Translations under genes and position numbers: made by a program
Notes under the pieces: model-generated
The model's database searches: none
The model's input: the letters and a program-made list of their open reading frames with translations, nothing else
Told to the model about the DNA's origin: nothing
In this document: positions 22,601 through 34,600 of the stretch, in pieces
Position numbering within the stretch: the stretch's first letter is position 1
How the letters are laid out: each line of letters starts with the position of its first letter
Source: Distichodus sexfasciatus
Taxonomy: Eukaryota > Chordata > Actinopteri > Characiformes > Distichodontidae
Direction of reading: 5' to 3'
DNA length: 64,000 bases
Assembly: GCA_032718565.1 (NCBI GenBank)
Contig: JAVGVS010000514.1
Coordinates: forward strand, 124,001 to 188,000

Positions 22601-25600
22601 ATATTTTGACGCTCTGCTTCAATATTCCACTGATAAAATCCATAAAAGCTAGCGTGAATCTTCTCCAGAATCCATCTTAGTCTCCAGTTCAGATTAACAA
22701 CCTACTTTTGCTGAGTAGGCTATCCAGTAATAATGGCTGTAAGATGGCGTGGGATACACCGTAAATCTGACGTGGCCGGCGCGCCAGCGTCTGTAGGTCT
22801 CGGCGATAGTCGGCTGAGGCAGATTTCTCCGTTTCTCGCCAGCGTGGGCGGGACTCGCCAGATGTTGTTATCTCAGGTCGCCATAGTCGATTCGTTGATA
22901 CAGGTATCGTTTTGAGCTTTGATTTATGCCCTTTCGCGAAACATAATGACATAATAACTCCAGTTTTGAAAATTTCTGCGATAGCGACTGGTTTTATGTG
23001 CGGAGTCACATATGTGCAGATATCATTCGTCGGCTTTGTTATTATTGGTGAAGGCTTTGTGGTTTTGCTCTACTTGTGGCCTTTTATTTTCCACTTACAC
23101 ATAAAACACGCATCACCATGGCGCAGAAATGTTATAAGCGCGGGGAAGGCATATTTTAATGGGAAAAAAATTAGACTCCCAAACTGCGTCAAAAAACAAA
23201 TTGGCGGAATTTGGGTGGAGAAATCAGCAACTTCGCTCGTGTGGGAAGTGCCAACGGCGGATTTTTGCATCTTCCCTCTCCTGCCAAGCTGTTTCCCTCC
23301 ATCCGTCTCTAGGAAAGCGGCCGCAGTTACACCCGCCGACCTCCTGGAGGCGCCGGCGCTCCGCTGCTGCTGCTGCTGCGTTAGGTCTTCGGAGGTCTGC
23401 GGGAAAGAAATTTGCAGCTTAAAATGAATCCGGAGAGTCGGCTCGGGGGAAAAAAACATTCCCACGCAGCAATCTTGCTTACATATGGAGGCTGGGTCAC
23501 AATTACTGTTTGTGTTTTGAAGATGCGCCATAACAGCAGGCGGATGGAGGAACACACACCACACACAGCTCATCTTCCATCTGGTGTGCAAACAGACTTG
23601 AAGGGTGCCAATACTGAAATTACATCAGTGAGCGGACAGCGATTCGATGTCTGCGCTTGCATTGGGGTATGCGTCATCCACCGTTTAATGTTACTCTGTG
23701 GGTTTATTTTGGAGCATAGATAACATCGGAATCACATCAAGTCTGTGATAAGCGGACTGATGTAGTTGCCCGATAGTTTATGGCGTATTTGTGTATGAGA
23801 AAGAATTGTCGCGCCAGGCGTCTCAAAGTCTGGGGCATAGCGCCTTCTTCTGTCTTAAGCGTATGGCGTTATTTTGTGCCAAAATTCTGGCGGCGCATTC
23901 TCTGGAGCCGTTGGCGAGCAGAATCTATGTCTTTCTGGCGTTCAACTCAGTTTTTAAACCAGCTAAATGGCATGTTTGCCTCACTTAGTGAACGTGAGCG
24001 CGCACATGGGCTGTGTCGAGCAGCGTGTTACCGCCTGTCAATGCGGTAGGTAGGCAGCTCTCATCATACTTTCCATGTGGTAGTATGCATCTCAGGAAAT
24101 GGCGAGGGTTGTAACCGCGGCTCTGTACTAGGTAGTGCACATGAGCGTCGTCGCAGCGCCCTGTTGGCAATGCGCTTCCATGGGGCGAAGTGACCTTTTC
24201 TTAAAACGTTGTGTACTCCGCTCAAAATGCTCTGCCCTCGCTCCACTCTGCGTTCACGGTCGCTTGACTCGGCGCTGTCTTAGAAACGTCAGAGTTAGGG
24301 CCTGGGTCCACCAAGTGTGTGTGGTTTTTTTCCCCCCGCTGAGGGCGCTCAAAGCCTCACTTCCAGAGCACTTTCTCTCAGCGCTCGTTGTTGCCAAGTT
24401 ACAAAAAGCACCATCGGGCATTTCCACGTTCGTTCCTATTTCAGCGTGTTTCTTTGAGATCGCTAGTTCAGCCGACCAGATGGAGAGAAATCGCTTCTTA
24501 GCTTTAGTGGTAGCGTTTGAAATAGATTCTCACGTCTCCTAGACGAGATTGGACGCATGAAATTTTCTCAAGCTGCTCCGAATCGCCGCCATTTATGGTG
24601 GAGTTCTTGACGGTGTCTGCCCGCCACTTTCCTACTTGAAGTTTTGATTGGCGAAGTAGTGTTGACGAAGTGACAAAAAAAAAAAGACTCCACCAGCGTT
24701 TTTTCCCGCTGAGCGTCTGTATCTGAGCGGCTGGAAACTTGAGAGATTTGTATTACAAAATAAATGAGCGGACACTTATAGGCGTTGTTTTTGTGCTTCA
24801 AATTCTAAGTACTAGCGGACCTTTGCTTAAACAGAATATCTTGTCATTACGAGCTCAATTGCCTTCCTCATTTATCAGCGAATATAAGCATGAAAAACAT
24901 TGGATATCGGTATCAGCAAATAATTCCCATATTATTTAGCCTAGTTTATTTTGTGAATTGGCAAAATACACTGTTTTATGGAAAAAAAATTGCATTAATT
25001 GCCGTCCTAGTTTTTGTCTATTTTGGTAGGGGTCTCTGACCTCAAGACCCCCATAATTCCAGTCACTCTCTCTCCCTCTCCGCAGGTTCTGCACTTGATG
25101 AATAAGATGAACCTCCCGTGCCCGTTCGGACCCGTCACCGCCGCTCCTCCCATGGTACGAAATCCTAAAAAGTTATGAGTTTTCCGATAAATAAATGTTG
25201 ACTTGATTCCACACTGCATCTAGAGTTTAAAGGTGCAATATGTGAACCCTCCACGACAAAACCAGTCGCTTGTCGCAGCGGAGGTTTCCGAGAAAAACGA
25301 GCGTTTATGTTGCGTGGGGTAAAATTTAGAATTTTGTTTTTAGTGTTTTGAAACAGTGGAAGGTCTATACTGTACTGTTGTGGATAAATTTTGCTGAAAA
25401 AACTTGCCCTTTCATCCTAAGCATGACTTTCTCGGGTGAGGAATTCAATTCCAGCAGAATGTTAAAGTTTCATTTTGACGCTCTCTTCAATATTCGATAA
25501 ATCCACTGGTTGACTAGCGTCGAATATTTCTCCGGAAGAAAGAATCCATCTTCGTCTCCCGGAGTTCCAGTTAACCTACTTGTGAGTAGGCATATCCGTG

Positions 25601-28600
25601 TGGCTGTGAATGCAGCATCAGGCTACCGTAATACAAACATGCTTGTGACACTTTTTGAGCATCTGTGATTCTTCTTGGCGATAATCCTTCAAGGCAGATT
25701 TACTCCGTTTCTCACTTGGCGTGACAGGGAAATTGACTCACTTGAATGTTGATATCTCAGTCATATGTAAATCGATTCATTGATATAGGTATCGTTTGAA
25801 GCTTGATTTATGCTAACTCAATAATAACTCAATTTTGAAAATTTGCGACAAGTGACTGGTTTTGCCGTGGAGGGTCACATATGTAGAAATCTCGCTCAGC
25901 CAGACACTGCAGTAAATGGCACGTCGTGAGTCAGGAGATTTTAGTTCGTATTCTCCCACATGACACCATTGGTTTTCTAGAATGGTGAGTAGACGTTTAT
26001 ATCTCCCTGCTGTGAGGTCCGTCCCGGCTTCCTGCTATATTTGCGTCAGTGTTTATGTAATCCTTTTTTTCTGCCACGGGTGTGTGTCAGGCTGTGTGAG
26101 GGTCCTACCCTCTGACTCTGTTTTCAACCACATCTGCATTTACTGCGCCTAGAGATCGTCAGTGGGCCGATGTGAGTCCTACGGCTTCGAAAGATATATT
26201 CCGGCAAAAGTGAAAACAGCAGCGTGGGAGCGAAGTATCACTCAGCATGAGAAACGCTGCGTATTAAGGAGGTTTCGTTGGTATTTTAGTGCCGCGCGAT
26301 ATACCGAAAATGTATCGTCATCGCGATATCAAATTGCGCGATGTACGGATCGCGAAGACAGCTCGAACTGCGATAACTGATATATTTGCAGGTGCTGGCA
26401 TTCACGCTCTGCGTACAATATCTTAACCGATGAATGGAGAGCCCTACTGCCTAAATGCCTAAAGGTCATGAAATCGCCGAAAGTTTGTGAATCTGAACAA
26501 AAGTTCAAAGGCCCTGGGAAGATTTTTTGAAAACAGGCATAAAAAAGACACAAATCATGAAGTTCTTGAATATTTTTAGAATTGAAATTTCATGGATGGC
26601 GACTGCTGTTAACATGTTGTTATTTTGCCACCTAAGTTTGTTTAAATCTATGCCCTACGCCGACTTTTAATTTGTGAAAGTTCGTTTGTTCTTCTGTACA
26701 TTTCGGCACTCGTTCTTGTGTTTCCTGTACGTAGTCAACGTAACGTGTGCGTAGCCGCTTTAGGTGCAACCAGAGTTACGCTGAGTCAGAGTGGAAGTGA
26801 AGTTTTTGAAGAGTCGTCGTGTCTGGATGCCCGAAAAGGCAAATTCCAGGATGCCGCGGCTTGCCAAAAGCTATCTTGAGTGGTTGGCCCGGAACCGTGT
26901 CGTTCGGGCGGAGCTGCTGCTGCTGCGTGTGGTCATGAATTTACGAGACATTGGTCTGGAAAGTCATGAAGGTCCTTGAATTTGATGTTAACTAAGGTGT
27001 GGGAGCCCTGGATATAGCAAAAATCTATCGTCATCGCGATATCAAATTGCGCGATATAGGGATCGCGAAGACAGCTCGAACTGAGATAACTGATATATTT
27101 GCAGGTGCTATGCATTCACTTTCATTGTGTAATATCTTGGCGATCCAGATGGAGCCCTACCTGCCCTAAATGCCACGCCAGCTATGTAGGCGTAGTAATA
27201 CCTCGGATTATATACGTTTCCACATGCATACTTTTTTCAAATTCACGAAAGTTAATCCGAAAATAAAGGAAAAAAAACCTAATTCTATCATCACTCTGAG
27301 TTAGAGGTGGGAGATCATAAGATTTTATCAGTATCAATGCCATTGTCGATTCTGCCTATCAGTCCAATTCCTCATCAGTTCTCTTATCGATTCCTGAGTA
27401 GTTTTTGAGTGCGAAAAAAACTTAATTCTGAACAGTCTTCCACACCCAAGGCAACCATTGTATTTTTTCCCTTAAATGATGTCTACACAAGACTGAGAAC
27501 AAGAACACGTTCCTGTTTTATTCTGGAGAGTCATACTATGGCTTAGTACTATGAAGAATAATAAAGGTTAGTTCGAGTGGAAACACTTCTTTACCATCTG
27601 GAATCCATCTGGATATAAGAATAAAGTTATCTGAAAGTAACAAATGAATTGCATTTTTCTATATTTTTTTTACTCTAACATTATAGAATGAAACTATTTC
27701 TGATTCATGAAAAATGAAGAAATACTGAAGTTTTGGCTGTTTTTGAGCATTTGGACTCATTTTGGCCTACTCGCTCATTTGACTCATTCAGGAGAAGTAC
27801 ATTTTTGCCGTGGCGTTCCATATGAGCCTGGCAGAATGGCGCTAATGAATGGCGCGCGGAAGAAATATCGAGTAGACGGCTGTACTGCGAGTGGAACGCT
27901 GGTTGTTTTTGTTATTTATCAGCTCAAATATACGTTCCGTCTGTAATAAATGGGACGATTTAACTGAACTGGAACGTTTTAGTGAATGTTGGATTTCCTG
28001 TGAGTCGTCTTGGCCTTCTTTCGCGCGGCGTGTGTTTACATCGCGAAAAAAATCATTTGTAATATTCATGACTTTCAAATGGTTGGAGAGTCTTCACTTC
28101 TACTCTGAGTTGCGTCTTTGCAGTTTAAAAACAAGCGCTTAAAAGATGTAAGATGTAACCAATAACAACAAGCCTAATGTATCTTTAAATGTAATGGTTC
28201 GATTTAGGATTTTTCAATCTTACAATGAAGATAATGATACAACAAACTTGTAAAAGTTTCCGCGTAGCGAACAAGCGTATGGCGTATTAAGTGGTGTAAT
28301 CGTGGGGTTGTTGCGGAAATATGTATGCGTCTCCCGCCTTGTGAGACGCCTCAAGGGGCTTCCGAACCGAATGCACCGTGCGCTCTGAAACCTGTTATTC
28401 TCTGACTCAAATAAAATGCAAGAAGCAGTTTTTGAGATTGACAATATTAAATCCGTCTTGTTTACGTCCATTTCAGTTTGAAGTGCCTCGTATTTTCAAT
28501 GCCTTACTGGCCTCGCTGCCCTGCCTGCCCCCAGCTCGCCCCTGCCGAAGGCAGGCGTCTCTGGCAGCGACGAGTCTGAGTACCAGAGCGAGGACGACGA

Positions 28601-31600
28601 AGACAAAGAGAGGTTGGATTACGTTTATGATGCCTGTTCTAAGATCTGTTTTATCCAGCTGGTCTGCGTTTTTCACCACTTCGTTCATTTCTACCGTTTT
28701 GAGCCGAAGTGTAGATGCAATGAGATGCAATGTGAAGTAATGTTGAAAAATTGATGGGATGCATCAAGATATCACAGCGAATCATTGATCTGATAATGCG
28801 TGCATTATGTGTATAATAGCATAGAGCCAACAAAGCGATTATCAAATTAATTCAATAAGCTATTTTAATAATCGATTAGTTGTTGCAGCCCTACCGTCCA
28901 CGTCATTTTTACGCCAAAAATGCCCGGCTTAACGCTCAGTGAGCGGCATAGACTTTGAAGTGACTGATCTCGCAAATAAGAAGAAACTCCGCAAAGGGCA
29001 GACGTACTGAGCTGCAAATTTCCTATTAAGACGTGTCCGGTTGTGTGTGCATAATACAGTGATGAACTTTTCAGCGAAGCACAAGCAGCCTGTGCAGCGG
29101 GTTCTTTATGTGACTGTGTCAAAATCGGAGGTGGAAAAAGTACTGAAAAATTGTAATTTGCTTAAATTCTACTTAAGTAAAAGTAAAAGTACCCATCTAA
29201 AAATCTACTCGAGTAAAAGTAAGGTACTTAATTTAAAATTTACTTTGAGTAAAAGTTACTTAATTACTTTCAATTACTTGATGTAAAAAAAAGGACTAGT
29301 CATAAATCCAATCCAGCACTAGTTGTTTTTAATCAGCTGTTAGGCGGTATAATGTGCAGACCACCCCATAAAACATTTTTCAAGTACAAGTGGCATAAGT
29401 TGCAGAACCAACCTCAAAGTGTCCGGGACACTCACATTTTAAAGACAACTGAGCGATTCCATAGCAACACTGTGTAACACTTTTATGGAAAATAGAATTG
29501 ACAAATTAACTGCATAATGTTTACAACCTATCGAGAGGTATAATGTGCAAACTATCTCTTGCTCAGCACCGGCCGTCATCCAACGATAGGCTACATTAAA
29601 ATAGTGGGAACGCCGCGCTCGAACGCCCGCGCAATTTCCTTTCAGTTCGGGCGGATTGTTTTTTTTTTTCCCCCCACATTTCATTTTTTACTCAGTAACG
29701 GGGCGTTGTCCAATGTAGCGAAGTCAAATACTTGGGTCAAAATGTACTTGAGTAAAAGTAAAATGACCTATTTCAAAAGCTACTTAAAAAAATCCAAATT
29801 ACTCACAAAAACTACTGTTACAGTAACGTGAGTAAATGTAATTCGTCACTTTCCACCTCTGGTCAAAATGTAGCTCCCAGTTCATAATAAATGTTATGGG
29901 CAATGGTAAGTTAAAAACTTGAAGGCAAATCTGTAGTATTTACTTCACCAATGCGAGACGCGGTAACTATAGTAGCAGGTTGCAAATGTTTATTTTGAGG
30001 CTTTTACCTTGAATTTAGCAAAGTCACCTCCTTCTGCCATGGTGCACAGCTGGTGGTCAGCCAGAGTAGGAGTAGGAGTGGGGAAGGGGGTGTGTTAATC
30101 TATGCCTCACACCATATGGGGGAGACCTTCACTTTCTATCTTTGATGAGGCGTTAAAAACACAGAGACGGTATGTCAGAAGTTTTGTAATGTTTCGAAAC
30201 AGTGGCTTTATTAAACCGTGGTATACTTGTATAGCGGTTACCGGCCCATGCCTACTAGTGCCGTTACGTTAGTTGAGAAATGTGACCTTCCACGGCAAAA
30301 CCAGTCGCTTGTTGCAAATTTTCAAAATTGAAAGTTATGATGTTTTCATGAAAGGGCATGAATCGAGCTTCAAAACGATACCTATGTTTCTCCTGTCACG
30401 CCAAGCGAGAAACGGAGAAATCTGCCTTTGAAGTTGACTATCGACGTAGCACTCACAGACGCTTGGTGCGGTCGCGGCTACGTTTGTATTTACGGTAGCC
30501 TACGCTGCGTTCACAGCCACACGGATAGCCTACCTACGTTAGGTTAACTGAACTCGGGAGACGAAGATGGATTCCAGAGAAATGTCTTCACGCTAGTCAA
30601 CCAGTGGATTTACCGTAAATATTGAAGTAGAGCGGTCAAAACTGAAACTTTCTCGGAAACCTGGTTTTGCCGTGGAGGGTCACAAATATGAATCGATTTT
30701 TTGGAACGCATGAATTGATTTTGAATTGACAGAGAAAGAATCGTGATTCGATTTTATGCTCACCTTTACCATTTTGCAGTAGCAATATACTCATCGACTT
30801 GAGTAGAACCAAACCTTTTAGGCAGATTTTTGTTTTCCTGGTAATGATTTCCACACCGGCCCCGGTCTGCTTAGCATTCATGTGCACGCATCGACTAAAC
30901 ACTCGTTTGTCTCGCCGTTAATCATCGAGCCTTATTTTATCTTGCTCTCAAATAAAACTCTAGCCACGGCTCGTCCGAGTTCGCCGAAGCACAAGCTCTA
31001 CACGAAGCCTGTCTACATAAAGAATATGTTTTGTTTTTCTTCCTTCATGCTGTCTTGTTATTCCTATTTATATATATATATAATTTTTTTTTTTTTACCT
31101 TGTGTTACAATGACATGAATGTTTAATAAGTCGCTCCCATCGTCGTCTTTTTTCCCGCCACACGAAAACAGGATGATTAGACTGATGGGGCTCGTTAAGC
31201 AGTCGTGTAAAAGACCCTCGAGATCTAAGAGCGCCTCCGTCAGGAAGAAACCCAAGCTGAAAGACCTCCTCTTCGCCCCCAAAAGCGATTCCCACAGGTA
31301 AGACGCCTCGTTTAGCTGAGATGCAACAAAAACATGAGAAAAGAAGCCCAGAAATGCAACGATGAACGTGTCCCTCGCTTTCCCTGAATAATTGCTGGAG
31401 GAACAACACAGCATGGCAGTAACATATGCGTGAGGGGGAAGTGAGAGTTTTGCAAAAGAAAATATGAATGGAAAAAATTCAACTGTGGGTAGAGCTGCGT
31501 GTGAGAGTGAAAATGACTTTTTCCTTCAGCATAAATTCAGGTTGAACATGATTTCCTACTGGTCTTACAATGCACGTATTAGGGTTTTGTGATATGAGGA

Positions 31601-34600
31601 AATATATCAGATGGCGACATTAAATTCTTTTCATATTATACTCTTATCATTTATTTTGTGGTATTGCAAAATACACCGTTTACAGCAGTAGTTGTTGGTT
31701 TGCAGTAGTCACCACGTGGATGGAGGCACAGAGAATACTATGGGGTTAATTCGGAGCTTCAGCTCTGCCTACGCATGCACTCTCACACTCAGATTGGTGC
31801 CACTATTCTCCTTAAAGGCATTGCCTTTTACAGACATTTTATGGTGTAAAAGGCGGCGTTTGTTTGTTTGTCGTTACAGATTTTTCTGTAATTTGTTTCG
31901 ATAGTCTGGCGTCGTTTAGAATTTTTCCGTTCTTGTCCGAGTCATTTCGCAGAACAGCATTTTCAAGGTGCAATAGCTAAAGGGGCCAGTAGGTGTCACC
32001 ATAGAGACATTATTTAATTTTTTTTTTTTATTGAAATGTCGATTTCCCTCCATTTTTGATGAATTGCCCAGCCCTAATTCTGCCCAATTTTAATGTTTGA
32101 AGAGAATCATGTTTGATTTGTTCTCCAGCACCTCAGGTCCAACATTTCAGCCTTCTGACGTTTTCGAGCAGCTTCCATCTCTCGCACACAAGAAGATCGA
32201 ATTCCACATATCGTCCGAGGCGCCCGGTGTGCTCGAGGGATCAGTCCAGCCTCCGGAAGCGGCGGTGCAGGACACAGGTGAGAGTTTAGGGCCAGCTACT
32301 GTCAGCTTTTGTGTTTTCAAAAGTGGCTTGGAGTCAGAAATAAAGCTGTCAGTTCTTTGTTTTGTTTTGGAAGTGACTAGAGGTTGACCAATTATCGGTG
32401 GCGATTTTTATGATTATCAGTATTGGTCGTTTTTTTAAAACAATATGCTGAGTAAAATAAATTACTTGCAGATGCAGTAGATTGGTTCTGATCTAGCCAC
32501 CTCGCTGTTTGGTTTGTTAAATGTCACAACTCTCAAGAACACTCAGTTTAGACCACAATGAAAAGTTCTCAAACTTGCATATATTTTAAAAGGCATTTAA
32601 ATTAAGTTTGGGGCTTGTAGTGTGTTGTCTTGCTTGTTCTGTTGACTATCCTATCAAAATGTTGGAATTAGTTGCTCCATTTAGCGCCAAAATGAAACCA
32701 GTTTGGAACATTAAGCCAACTTTACCGCAGTACCGCTGCCCATGCAGGACCAAGTCCACAAATCTGGAATGAAAGTGAGTGATTATTTGTCATCGTGAAC
32801 AACCACAGCACAGCACACAGTGCACCACAACCAAATGTGACCTCTGCATCTGACCCATCTGTGAAGGAGCAGCAGGCAGCTAACAAGCATCCAGGGAGCA
32901 GTGCTTGGGGACGCTTCCTTGCTCGTGAGTACCTCAGTGGTAACTTTACCGGCCCTGGATTGGAACGTGCGACCTTCTGATCACGGGGCGAACACCCTAC
33001 CGTTAGGCCACCAACCGCCCTGTTACAGTTTAATTGAATAGATCGGTACCGTAGATCGACCCAGTTTTACTCATACCACATCCAGCTGAGTCGTTATTAG
33101 GGATGCATCGGTCCGATAACGACTCAAATAGCTGGATCGGGATTGACAACCGCGTTAATTCCTACATATCGACATGCCAATGAGTAGAACAAGCAACGCA
33201 ACGCATTATAACCCCCAAAATCATGTCATAAAATTTCACATATTACTTATTAATTAAAACTGATAGTGTCTGTACTCGGGATCGGCCAATACTCGAAGCC
33301 CAAGTATCGGTATCGGAACTGAAAAAGTTGGATCGGGTCATTATCAGACCGATATCCTGTGTACAGATGGGATCGGTGCATCCCTAATATTTTGTTATCA
33401 CAACATAGTAAAGGTAGACCAATATTGTTTTCTCAGGGCCGATATCGATTCCTGCCAGCTGACGGACGATAACAGATATTTGGAACCAATATGAAAAAAC
33501 GGAAATCTCTGTCAAAATTTTGAATTTTACATACACAAAGCTCGGCTGAAACTCTCCTCTTCTCCTTCTCGGAGCGTCACGCTGTGCTCTTGTGTGTGAG
33601 TGTGGTGTGAGTGACAATAAGGCTTCAGAGTTGATTGGCTACTACTGATGTGACATATAGACAAATCAGAGACTTAATTACTTAATATCGGCGATGGTCA
33701 AAATTTAACACCGATACGGATAATTAGGGGTGGGCATATGGCATAAAAATAATATCGCGATATTTTTAAGCTATATCACGATACACGATATATATCTCAA
33801 TACCTTGAAATTTCCTCTAAATCACTATATAAATGATAAATTCGGCCTTATACTGCATTAAATGACACCAATATAATGAATTTAGCCAAAGTTTAACATG
33901 GTAAATGCTTTTATTTTAAACCGAAGTATAATATAGCAAACTGTATACTTTATATTGGGGGCAGACAAGTGGGCAAGGGGAGCCATTGATTGCGTGCTTA
34001 TTAAATGTGTAAGACCTAACTATTAAATTATAATTATAAGGTCGATAAACTATAACTTGCGTTTAACCTACCTGCCGCTGTCCCTCTTCCTCCGTCATCT
34101 TTGGTTTTTCTGTAGAAACTTTCTTTCTGTAGCGTGCAGTCAATCACAAGCCATCGGCCAATAGGATTCGCAGGCAGAAACTGCCAATACCCAGCCCCCA
34201 AGCTGCCAGAACCCGCCCCTTTCAAACCGCGCGCATAGAAATGTCACTCGAGCAAAAAAGTCGCTCGTCGGTAATCTGCTTTGCGCACGAGGACATTTAA
34301 CACATCGAAAGGAAAAAAGACATTTGAGAGAGGAAAAAAACAATTTTATCACAACCGCGCACTCGATTCTTAATTTTGTGCTCTCGAGTTTCACATTTGC
34401 GCTCGCGACTTTGAAATTTACACCTGCAAAATTTTTGCGGCAAACCATTTTGCACGCTCTAGTTTTGCTATTGATGTGCGCATGCGCTAGCGCTAGAGTT
34501 TTCTGGAAGGGCCGGGGAGCGAGCTGTCTGCTTTGACGGGGCAGAAAAGCTAAGTACACGCTGTCTGTTTAACAATAAAGTTAGGATTTATACTCGATGG

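Noticed and set aside
22912..23427. Plus-strand ORF of 171 codons, overlapped by a minus-strand ORF of 173 codons
   Set aside because: It starts inside a family A element and runs into a GC-rich patch that is open on both strands; no family features.
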